Origin: Christensenella sp. UBA1252
Lineage (GTDB): Bacteria > Bacillota > Clostridia > Christensenellales > CAG-1252
Direction: 5' to 3'
Assembly (NCBI GenBank): GCA_002308575.1
Contig: DBVY01000041.1
Coordinates: 1 to 21,358, forward strand
DNA length: 21,358 nucleotides
The position numbers were made by a program, and so were the translations under genes. Positions 12,201 through 19,185 of this stretch are shown here, piece after piece. The notes under the pieces are model-generated. The model was given only the letters and a program-made list of their open reading frames with translations, had not been told where the DNA came from and ran no database searches. How positions within the stretch are numbered: the stretch's first letter is position 1; every line of letters starts with the position of its first letter.

Positions 12201-15002
12201 TCTTCTACGATCCGTATCAACGACAACGAAGCGAATAAGATCTTCTCTTTGTTGAAAGCGTTCGGCGGCGAAAGTTTAACGCCCTCGGCGCTGTCCGATA
12301 AGATCCAAACTTCGATCTCTTCGGTCTTTACCGCGCTGGAAGCGAAGATCCCCGTTTATTATTCGAACGCGGGCACCGGCTATTCGGTAACGATCGGCGG
12401 AAAGGCGCAAGCTTGCGTGTATCTCGCCGACGTGTTTACCGCGCTCGTCGATATTATGAGCGTCAAAGACACGATCAACGAATCGACGGGCGACGAGATC
12501 CCCGAAGAACAGCGCCCGATCGCGTCCGCCGCGGATTTCCGCGCGAAGATGCAGGAATTCGGAAGAATGCCCTCTTATAATTTGCAAGGTGACAGCGCTA
12601 CTTGGTCGGTGGACGTTTCCGGCGTTACGAACTTCTTCACGGATGACGATTTGGACGCGTTCCTTGCGGCGATGAAGAGCAATTATTATCTGAAAAACGA
12701 CCTGACCGCTCAAAACATCATGGGCGAGCATACCTCTTTCGACGTCAACGCGGATTCCGTTTCCTTCCCCGCTCTGTATGCGGACGAACGTCCCGTTTCT
12801 CAACTGAACGTGCCTCTGACGGGAAGCGCGCTCGGCGCCCTCGTCAAATCGGCGCTCGGGGAGATCGAAATGGGAGAAAACGCGATCGCAACGCTGATCC
12901 AAAGCGCGATCCGTTTTGAGAATAACCAAACGCCGCTCGTCGCTTCGGACGATAAGATCTTCCTCGATCTGACGCTCCTCGTGAATTTGACCGATTCTTC
13001 GACCTTGTTGCCGACGCATATTTTCGTAAAAGCGGTCATCGATCTCGGCTACGACTTCGTAAACGATCGTTTCCCCGCGGAATTGACCTGCACGGCGAAC
13101 GTAACGATCAACAACCTGAGCGAAAATCAAACGAAAAATATGTTCGGTTATATCTCGACGCTCGGCGGATCGTTATCCCTGAACACGATCACGACCCAAG
13201 TTGCGAAGAGTATTCAGGACGGTATCAAAGATATGCTCAAACTGTATCCGGACGGAACGGTCACGGTTTCGGAGGACGCGATCGTTTTGCCGGACGTCTT
13301 TACCTTCCTGATCAATTATACGACTATGTCGAACGCGACGCCCGAAACGCTCGCTTCCCGCTTACGCGGATTCGGCTATCAACTGAACGCGCACGCAGAC
13401 CCCGAAAACCTCGGCGACGATTCTCACCGCGAATACTATAATTGGGTCAACGATTTGAAACTCTTCGCTTCGACGGACGATATGTACGTCTATACGAATA
13501 TGCAACGCGCGTACTTTATGAAGGATAAGCCGAATATGGACGATATTTACGACGGCGTCGGCAGTTTGTTCTCGACGATCGACGACTCGACGTTCAACCT
13601 CAAAGGCGCGGACGGCTTATACCGTTACGACGGCGATATCAAGACTTTGAAGATCTCGGATAAAGCGCTCGGCGTTATGATCAAGAGCAAGCAGAGCTTC
13701 TCGTCCGCCGTTGCGAGCGGCGTCGGCGCAAGCCTCGAAAGCGTTCGCATTTATATCGAAGGCGGCGATATGCGCATCGAAAGCGGCATCAAGATCACGC
13801 TCGGAAACAACGCGGCGTACTCGATGCTTCCGAAGTACTTCTTCGTCAAGGCGCTTACGGTCGAAAGCGGATCTTCGGCGAACGGTTACGCAACGACGAT
13901 CACCGTCAACAATCTGTCGCGTTTGGAAACCGTCGCGTTCTTCCAAAACTATACGGCTTTAAATACAGTCGGCGTCAGCAACGCGGCGTTCAACCTCACG
14001 AACCTCGAAACGGAGATTAACAAAGCGATCGGAAACGCTTTGAATTCCTTTACTTCGTCCGTCACGATCCAGTACGGTCAATTCACCTCGTCCGATATCA
14101 CGAACGAGTACAACACGACGAATTATCCGGACGATCAAATCTCCGTGCACGCGGACGACGGTTATATCTCCGTCCCGTCCGTCTATTCGTTTATGATCGA
14201 TCTATTGTATCCCGCAACGCCCGATCTTATGAATCCGTCTTCTATCAAACCTGCGGAAGCGGAGATGCAGCATATGCTGAACAATCTGTATAAAGAGGAG
14301 AGCGAACTGACCGATTCTCTCGTTACGAACGCAACGGACGACACGTCCTTTAATAAGACGAACGTTTACGACAGCTCGGATAACAAAGTTGCAATCTACT
14401 CGGATAGGTATCTCGCGAGCGTGTTCGCAACTATTCTTTCCGGTCAAAACGTGAACGGAGATATCGAGATCCAAGGCATTCGCCAAGCGATCGTGATCCG
14501 CGCGAACGACACGGACGTTCAAGACGAATGGTGGGCTAAATTCTTTGCGGATGATACCGAGTTTAACAGAGCGCACGATTATATGATCGTAACAGCCGTA
14601 GCGGATCTCTCTCATTACACTTCGGGTTCGGCGACCTCTCTCGTGCCCGGAACGCTTTGGTTCACGGTTTGGATCGACCTTACGTTGCCTGCGCAAAGCC
14701 GCGGCTTGCTGTACGATATGAACGCGAAAGATATGGATATCTTCCAGTTTATTTTGAACCGCAACGGTAGCAACACGGCGTTCAATATCAATGCGATCGC
14801 GGTGCAGCTTGCCAATATGATCGTAGGACCGACCGGCGCTATCAATACGTTGAAGATGATTGCGGGCGGAACGAGCGTAAGCTACTATGCGGACGCGGAT
14901 TCCTTCCTGTACGCGAACGGTACGCCGTTTGCTTCCAACGTACAGGCGAACGTCGCGGACGACCCGACGATGAACGGTAAAGGTTATATCGTCATTGCAT
15001 AA
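9207..15002 (+). CDS. Giant membrane-anchored protein with about six long internal repeats, function unknown
   Basis: 1931 aa; I do not recognise a family. The ATG at 9207 follows GAGG (9198-9201); an in-frame GTG at 9189 adds six residues. A basic, Cys-containing start (KKNNCCLTC) leads into one hydrophobic segment (about residues 20-42). The rest is acidic and has no further obvious membrane span, so it is probably a surface protein with an N-terminal anchor. No LPXTG is seen. About six divergent repeats of 260-315 aa follow. Each opens with an LTG/LS-alALI helix, has a V.A.I strand after a Leu-Pro turn, a TIxINxLS-like motif (residues about 389, 704, 1004, 1301 and 1567, with a variant near 1826), then an LP.VF.FL helix. 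Codon use looks like that of a normally expressed gene. It ends 22 nt before dnaA. Confidence 0.85.
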   Translation: MSRAGEGGRLKKNNCCLTCSIISFVLLIVFIAALFIGGNILFKQYVSPKIGGVGLTDALSLAGKFMSGKETKASYTEDDLDGFYTELSSSLFLSEKSEEELEYELLDDEAKASLDVTTSAGEEESNYPESTEENAKPTYDDDAAYAAFLLLSTSARYELLTDEVKALCSVVEYGKLSEEGSKETRKRLGLKMYRISIDSLLGDGDFSATNFSSEEMTNRAFASLDFNFETLADYDIDDPNAPQNTEFTTFSVGGKQVSAFINDVLNYFLSSASSSSMTDQYQNMLPEGKTLGDYITIAGVTIKNSPILVSGQEAVYDQKDTELSVTISIKLRDLIKEMMSTDEVQKNLQSMPGFLTGSVPSFVPKYLSVSAFIYPLAKDADEREVRVKVNKMTDKNARDLSKIVNALANQSSSGESVEKTFFRKLNDQIVDVFSKINDKVKINFVPSLDKEGKPLKDSSGKTYSELQIMTIETLLSLMDNSGSLSAHEIFTVLKCLYVTENEPAALSLSSSLSSFKTEASTKYGVDLEYLNENNLLSSDALQDLLTHINLSNGTVDFTKSNEQMQVQLSAEALAALMVEMISEKANGGVAAAEEESGSKNIFEGLHPEVCSITLEKVEEKAGRKLYSFELMISIEFADLLSSYTEGNASTSKLANKILPKGKSYFGIKMMLSEETVDGKLVHKAGKAIAKSGESASSFATAIRINDFTYDQTANVIATINKFMDMVGGSSDFDLSSITDSIEEIVSNLFESMQSGEFKLSIRLYEKNQTSKGGILLPSIYEIVESLVAPRLEGSETFTAADAQQILAVVYAQDVDKSVSFTDSQADDLLSDVNDKFYISYDSRLVANDLFGDGAANLSDKINANVLYFKPSAEEQNKWQSGYTKPALFTDARSIDNLRVALTGGEIAALIKTCGILPEDLSSSFGGFNVLGASFETVDGATYLTFDVLCEFSKTAAGESGSEEGEEKTDLSVLFPSNIKLSFRVLMSAPSYTEANPRFSSTIRINDNEANKIFSLLKAFGGESLTPSALSDKIQTSISSVFTALEAKIPVYYSNAGTGYSVTIGGKAQACVYLADVFTALVDIMSVKDTINESTGDEIPEEQRPIASAADFRAKMQEFGRMPSYNLQGDSATWSVDVSGVTNFFTDDDLDAFLAAMKSNYYLKNDLTAQNIMGEHTSFDVNADSVSFPALYADERPVSQLNVPLTGSALGALVKSALGEIEMGENAIATLIQSAIRFENNQTPLVASDDKIFLDLTLLVNLTDSSTLLPTHIFVKAVIDLGYDFVNDRFPAELTCTANVTINNLSENQTKNMFGYISTLGGSLSLNTITTQVAKSIQDGIKDMLKLYPDGTVTVSEDAIVLPDVFTFLINYTTMSNATPETLASRLRGFGYQLNAHADPENLGDDSHREYYNWVNDLKLFASTDDMYVYTNMQRAYFMKDKPNMDDIYDGVGSLFSTIDDSTFNLKGADGLYRYDGDIKTLKISDKALGVMIKSKQSFSSAVASGVGASLESVRIYIEGGDMRIESGIKITLGNNAAYSMLPKYFFVKALTVESGSSANGYATTITVNNLSRLETVAFFQNYTALNTVGVSNAAFNLTNLETEINKAIGNALNSFTSSVTIQYGQFTSSDITNEYNTTNYPDDQISVHADDGYISVPSVYSFMIDLLYPATPDLMNPSSIKPAEAEMQHMLNNLYKEESELTDSLVTNATDDTSFNKTNVYDSSDNKVAIYSDRYLASVFATILSGQNVNGDIEIQGIRQAIVIRANDTDVQDEWWAKFFADDTEFNRAHDYMIVTAVADLSHYTSGSATSLVPGTLWFTVWIDLTLPAQSRGLLYDMNAKDMDIFQFILNRNGSNTAFNINAIAVQLANMIVGPTGAINTLKMIAGGTSVSYYADADSFLYANGTPFASNVQANVADDPTMNGKGYIVIA

Positions 15003-15024
15003 AAAAACAAATAAGGACTGACAA

Positions 15025-16380
15025 ATGAGCAATTGTGAAAAAATATGGTCGGACATTCTGGATAAATTATCCGGTCTGGTTTCGATGCCATGTTACGAAA
15101 TTTATTTCAGCAAACTGACCCCCGTTACGATCAAAGACGGTATTTTGATCCTTTCGACTCCGCTTTCTTCCACGAAAAACAGGATCGAAGATAACTTTAT
15201 GGAACCCTTTAATATGGCGATTCGCGAGAGTTTGGCTCAGATCGAAGGGGTTAAGATCGTTTTGGCAAACGAAGTTTCCGATTACGTCGAAAACGAACGA
15301 ACGAACGAAATCAAAGAAGAATTCAAACCTTCTATCCAACAGATCGTATTTCAAAAGAATTATACGTTCGATTCTTTCGTTATAGGCGACAGCAATAAGT
15401 ATGCCGCCGCCGCGGCGAAAGCCGTTGCGGACGCGCCCGGAACCAACCTCAATCCTTTGTTTATTTACGGTATGCCGGGTCTTGGAAAGACGCATATTTT
15501 GCACGCGATCGGAAATGAAATTCTGCGGAATAATCCGTCTTTAAGAGTTTATTATACGACGGCGGAAAACTTTACGAACGACTTGATTTACAGCATTCGA
15601 AACAGTAATAATAACGAGCTGATGAAACAGTTCCGTGAAAAGTACAGAAATCTCGACGTGCTTATGATCGACGACGTTCAATTTCTCGCGAACAGAACCA
15701 GCTCACAGGAAAATCTGTTTCATATTTTCAACGATCTTTACACGGCTGAAAAACAGATTATTCTTTCTTCCGATCGTCCGATCAAAGAATTAAAATATCT
15801 CGAAGATCGTTTAACAAGCCGCTTTGCGAGCGGCGTCGTGGCGGATATACAACCGCCTTCCTTTGAAACGAGAGTCGCGATCCTTCAAAAGAAAGCGTAT
15901 CACTATAAAATAGACGTTACGCCCGAAGTCATCAACTATCTTGCGGAAAAAGAAAAGTACAATATCAGGCTTCTCGAAGGAATGCTGAAAACGGTCGGCT
16001 ATTTCGCTTCTTTGAATAATCGCTCGGCAAACAGCGTCGAATTCGTGAAAGAAGCGTTGCGCGACAGTTCCAATAATCAGGAATCCGAGATCACGATGCA
16101 AAAGATCGTGGACGTGACCTGTAATTATTTCAGCGTTAAAACGCAAGACGTTTGCGGAAAAAAGAAAACGAAAGAATTGGTCGAGCCGCGTCAACTCGCA
16201 ATGTATTTGATCACCGTTCTTTTGCCGGAGATCCCTTTGGCAACGATCGGGCAATATTTCGGCGGCAGAGATCACACGACCGTTATCCATGCGCGCGATA
16301 AAATGCAAACGCAGATCACGGAAAACGAATCTTATAAAAAGAAGGCGGAAGACATCAAGAGTTTGGTTTATAACAAGTGA
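15025..16380 (+). CDS. dnaA: Chromosomal replication initiator DnaA
   Basis: 451 aa, full length. DnaA-ATP binds DnaA boxes and opens the origin. Domain I is at the N-terminus (about 1-85). The AAA+ domain has Walker A GMPGLGKTH (149-157) and Walker B DVLMIDDVQF (211-220), with DRLTSRF (261-267) and the IRLLEGM sensor region following. Domain IV carries the box-binding signature GGRDHTTVIHA (423-433). Walker A has MP where most DnaA proteins have GV, but the GxxGxGKT frame is intact. AAGGAC lies 6 nt before the ATG. Only 22 nt separate it from the giant gene, leaving no room for a promoter or DnaA boxes of the usual kind, so it is likely co-transcribed or driven from inside that gene. Confidence 0.98.
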   Translation: MSNCEKIWSDILDKLSGLVSMPCYEIYFSKLTPVTIKDGILILSTPLSSTKNRIEDNFMEPFNMAIRESLAQIEGVKIVLANEVSDYVENERTNEIKEEFKPSIQQIVFQKNYTFDSFVIGDSNKYAAAAAKAVADAPGTNLNPLFIYGMPGLGKTHILHAIGNEILRNNPSLRVYYTTAENFTNDLIYSIRNSNNNELMKQFREKYRNLDVLMIDDVQFLANRTSSQENLFHIFNDLYTAEKQIILSSDRPIKELKYLEDRLTSRFASGVVADIQPPSFETRVAILQKKAYHYKIDVTPEVINYLAEKEKYNIRLLEGMLKTVGYFASLNNRSANSVEFVKEALRDSSNNQESEITMQKIVDVTCNYFSVKTQDVCGKKKTKELVEPRQLAMYLITVLLPEIPLATIGQYFGGRDHTTVIHARDKMQTQITENESYKKKAEDIKSLVYNK

Positions 16381-16587
16381 TTGTTTATAACTTTAAAATC
16401 ATGCACTTGATTTCACTTTGTTTTAACACTTGATTCACTTAACTTTCCACCTACGCCAATAATATATTTACTTTTATATTGGTGTGTGATATACTATATA
16501 TTGTGGTTTGAGGGTGTTTTCCACTTTTACACACCACATATTATTAATAGTTATTATTATCTATAAAAAAGATAAAAAGGAGCAAAA
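16381..16587. other. dnaA-dnaN intergenic region, AT-rich with DnaA-like sites
   Basis: It contains two direct repeats starting CACTTGATT (16404 and 16428, 24 bp apart), the dnaN promoter, TTTTCCACT (16517-16525) and TTTTACACA (16525-16533, fits TTWTNCACA), plus inverted pairs GGTGTGT/ACACACC and TGTGG/CCACA. In Bacillus the corresponding gap holds the origin unwinding element. Here the sites deviate from TTATCCACA, so an origin role is possible but unproven. Confidence 0.5.
16467..16495 (+). promoter_or_regulatory. Promoter of dnaN(-recF), extended -10
   Basis: TTTACT (16467-16472), a 17-nt spacer and TATACT (16490-16495) preceded by TGA, an extended -10. The downstream DnaA-like sites at 16517-16533 would overlap the early transcribed region. 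Confidence 0.65.
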
Positions 16588-17694
16588 ATGAAAATCAACG
16601 TCGATTCCCTTTCTTTGTCCGAAGCGATCAATAAAGTTATCAAAGCAATATCGGTTAAGAAAAACAATCCCGTTCTCGAATGTATCAAACTTTCGGCGCA
16701 CGATAACAGTTTGATTTTAACGGCGACCGATATGGAACTTTCGATCGAAAAGAAGATTGTGGCGGATGTGATCATCGACGGCGATATTTTGGTTCCCGGT
16801 AAGTTTTTCTCCGAATTTATTCGTACGTTGAATGAAGAAAGTTTATCCCTTGAATGCTCCGATGGGATCAATCTCGAAATCAAATACGGAGAAAGCTACG
16901 GCTATATCAAATGCCTGAACGTCGAGGATTATCCGAACGTCGGTGAAGTTATGAATAAGCATTTCATAACCTTAAATAATAAGGATATGAAGAGTTTGAT
17001 CTCCAAAACCGTTTTCTGCGCTTCCACCGAAGACAACAGACAGGTTTTAAAAGGTTGCTTGCTCGAAGTCAACGACGAAAAAGTAACGATGGTGGCGCTT
17101 GACGGATATCGCCTTGCGCTTTGCAATAAAGAGATCAAAGCGAGCAGCGACGAAACGTTCAGTTGCATCATTCCCGCTCGTTCTTTATTGGAAATCAGCA
17201 AAATGATTCTCAATGACGAAGACGATATTACGTTGAAGATGGACGGGGATAAGCTTCGAGTCGAAATTGAAAATACCGTCATTATCACGCGTTTGATCAA
17301 AGGTGATTTTATCAATTACAAAAATATCATCAATAAAGATTTCTCCGCTATCGTAACGCTTTCCAAGAGTCAATTCAGCGAGTATATAGACAGAGCTTCT
17401 TTGATCTCCCGTATCAGCAAGAATAATCTCGTTAAGATAGAAGTCAAAGAAAACTATATCAAAGTCGAAAGTAATTCCGAAATGGGTAATTTGAACGAGT
17501 CTTTGCCCGCACGCGTCGAAGGAAAGGATAACGTGATTTGCTTCAACGGAAAGTATTTGCAAGACTTTTTGGCGGTCATTGACGACGAATTTATCAAAAT
17601 GAATATCAAAGCGTCGAGCGCGCCCTGCGTATTTACGCAAGTGGATAAAGACGACTATTTATTCTTGGTTCTCCCGATGCGCGTCGTGGGATAA
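16588..17694 (+). CDS. dnaN: DNA polymerase III beta sliding clamp
   Basis: 368 aa, normal length. The protein forms the ring that tethers the replicative polymerase and other clamp binders to DNA. The start MKINVDSLSLSEAI, TATDMELSI (46-54), the middle-domain motif VALDGYRLALC and the C-terminal YLFLVLPMR are all diagnostic of three repeated clamp domains. AAAAAGGAG precedes the ATG at ideal distance. It has its own promoter in the gap after dnaA and is followed by recF after a single base, so dnaN and recF are translationally coupled. The small S4 gene that often separates dnaN and recF in Firmicutes is missing. Confidence 0.98.
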   Translation: MKINVDSLSLSEAINKVIKAISVKKNNPVLECIKLSAHDNSLILTATDMELSIEKKIVADVIIDGDILVPGKFFSEFIRTLNEESLSLECSDGINLEIKYGESYGYIKCLNVEDYPNVGEVMNKHFITLNNKDMKSLISKTVFCASTEDNRQVLKGCLLEVNDEKVTMVALDGYRLALCNKEIKASSDETFSCIIPARSLLEISKMILNDEDDITLKMDGDKLRVEIENTVIITRLIKGDFINYKNIINKDFSAIVTLSKSQFSEYIDRASLISRISKNNLVKIEVKENYIKVESNSEMGNLNESLPARVEGKDNVICFNGKYLQDFLAVIDDEFIKMNIKASSAPCVFTQVDKDDYLFLVLPMRVVG

Positions 17695-17695
17695 A

Positions 17696-18787
17696 ATGAA
17701 AGTAGAAAAGGTTTCGCTCGAAAATTTCAGAAATTATAAAAAACAAGAAATCACTTTCCATGATGGGTTGAACGTCGTTTGCGGCTATAACGCAAGCGGC
17801 AAAACAAACCTGATGGAAAGTATTTTTGTGTCCGCGATCGGGCGCTCTCCCAGAACGAAAAACGAAAAAGAAATGATCAAAATGGGAGAAGAAAAAGCGT
17901 ATATTCATCTTTCTTTGCAAAAGAAGTTTCGAGAACATAAAATAAACGTTGAGATCGGAAAAAGCGAAGGAAAAAAAATAAAGATAGACGACGCCGTGAT
18001 TTCTCGTTTGGGAGAATTACTCGGGCTTTTAACGGTCGTTTATTTTTCACCGGACGAACTCAAAATGATCAAAGAAGCGCCGCAGGAAAGGCGTCGTTTC
18101 ATCGATCTTTCCCTGTCGCAGGAAAGTAAATCTTATTATTTATCTTTAGCGCGATACAATAAGATTTTGCAACAAAGAAATAAATTGATTAAATCAACGG
18201 ATTTTGCTGAATTTTCAACGACCGCTTTTATTTGGGAAACGCAGATGAGCGAAGCGGCGGCGGATATCATTTTAAAAAGAAAAGAGTTTATCGATAAAAT
18301 ATCGAAGATCGCTTGCGATTATCATGAAAAAATCGCAGGAGTCGGCGAAGATTTGACCCTCGTTTACGAGCCTTGCAGCGACGAAGCGGAAAAAGAAAAG
18401 ATCAAAGCGGATATCGAAAAAAAATGGGAAGAAAATCGCGAAAAGGATTACGAGCTCGGTTATACGTCCGTCGGCGTTCATCGCGAAGATTTTTCGATCA
18501 CAACGAAAGGCATTGATCTTCGTAAATTCGGTTCGCAAGGGCAACAAAGAACCGCCGCGCTCGCGATCAAACTCGCGGAGATAGAATATTATTTCAAAGA
18601 GTCGGGAGAAAAACCCGTTTTATTGTTGGACGACGTTTTAAGCGAACTCGACGAGAAGCGGAGATCCGCTCTTTTGAAAGCGACGGAAGGCACGCAAACC
18701 TTTATTACCTGCACCGAGTTCAACGAGGACGTCGGCGACAGGGAATATCATACGATTCGAATTTGCAACGGCGAAGCGAAAGAGTAA
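17696..18787 (+). CDS. recF: DNA replication and repair protein RecF
   Basis: 363 aa, full length. It is an SMC/ABC-type ATPase that helps load RecA at gaps with RecO and RecR. Walker A reads GYNASGKTN (30-38). The ABC signature region is GSQGQQRTAALAIKLAE, and Walker B with D-loop is VLLLDDVLSELDE. The ATG begins one base after the dnaN stop, with no ribosome binding site of its own beyond sequences inside dnaN, consistent with coupling. There is no clear terminator downstream; the next 398 bp are non-coding up to gyrB. Confidence 0.97.
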   Translation: MKVEKVSLENFRNYKKQEITFHDGLNVVCGYNASGKTNLMESIFVSAIGRSPRTKNEKEMIKMGEEKAYIHLSLQKKFREHKINVEIGKSEGKKIKIDDAVISRLGELLGLLTVVYFSPDELKMIKEAPQERRRFIDLSLSQESKSYYLSLARYNKILQQRNKLIKSTDFAEFSTTAFIWETQMSEAAADIILKRKEFIDKISKIACDYHEKIAGVGEDLTLVYEPCSDEAEKEKIKADIEKKWEENREKDYELGYTSVGVHREDFSITTKGIDLRKFGSQGQQRTAALAIKLAEIEYYFKESGEKPVLLLDDVLSELDEKRRSALLKATEGTQTFITCTEFNEDVGDREYHTIRICNGEAKE

Positions 18788-18895
18788 AAGGCGGCGTATA
18801 AACGCGCAATTGTTTTGTTTCTTGCGGGGCGACGAAATCACGTATAGGAGAAACGAATCGCAACCCAGCGGTTTCATGAATGATATATCCGCAAC

Positions 18896-18911
18896 GTTTG
18901 ACAGGTCAAAC
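18896..18911. repeat. Perfect palindromic site, candidate operator
   Basis: GTTTGAC-AG-GTCAAAC: 7-bp arms with a 2-bp centre. The size fits a dimeric regulator site; no regulator is identified. Confidence 0.5.
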
Positions 18912-18997
18912 AATTCACGGAGCGAAGCGATAATTCATTCGCAAAAAAAGCCTTTTTATAGTCCGAAAATAGTTATAAAACAGAAATTATTTTTCAG

Positions 18998-19041
18998 TTA
19001 TCCACAAATCCACACCTAAAACTGTGAATTTTTGTGGATAA
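18998..19041. other. Inverted pair of consensus DnaA boxes
   Basis: TTATCCACA (18998-19006, plus) and TGTGGATAA (19033-19041, minus), both perfect, facing each other. A weaker AAATCCACA (19006-19014) adjoins the first. Confidence 0.8.
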
Positions 19042-19076
19042 CTTTGTTTTTTATCAAAAAATTTTATAACAAAAGG

Positions 19077-19105
19077 TTTACTTATATATTTATATATTAT
19101 ATAAT
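19077..19105 (+). promoter_or_regulatory. Promoter of gyrB inside an A/T tract
   Basis: TTTACT (19077-19082), a 17-nt spacer and TATAAT (19100-19105). The -10 and spacer lie inside the A/T-only stretch at 19082-19121, so melting of the promoter and of the putative unwinding element would coincide. Confidence 0.6.
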
Positions 19106-19121
19106 AATATATATTATTATT
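19082..19121. other. 40-bp A/T-only tract, candidate DNA unwinding element
   Basis: Forty consecutive A/T bases, mostly alternating TA, start 40 bp after the second DnaA box. This is the longest such run I noticed in the window. Confidence 0.65.
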
Positions 19122-19145
19122 CGCGCGCGCACACACGCACACGCG
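19122..19145. repeat. Alternating CG/CA tract, potential Z-DNA
   Basis: 24 bp of strictly alternating pyrimidine-purine, made of CG and CA steps. It directly follows the A/T tract and lies in the gyrB leader. Confidence 0.75.
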
Positions 19146-19185
19146 TTTTATTAAAAAGATTACGATTTTGTAAGCGGAGGGAAAA

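Larger units (their letters stand above)
18788..19185. other. recF-gyrB intergenic region with origin-like features
   Basis: 398 bp. The left half contains a short open frame resembling the start of RemB only weakly, and a palindrome at 18896-18911. The right half has two inverted consensus DnaA boxes, a 40-bp pure A/T tract, the gyrB promoter and an alternating CG/CA tract. Together these resemble a DnaA-dependent unwinding site. Confidence 0.6.

Noticed and set aside
12276..13130. 284-codon minus-strand frame inside the giant gene
   Set aside because: It is a shadow of GC-rich third positions; Arg/Val-rich with no family likeness. The same holds for 14202-15056.
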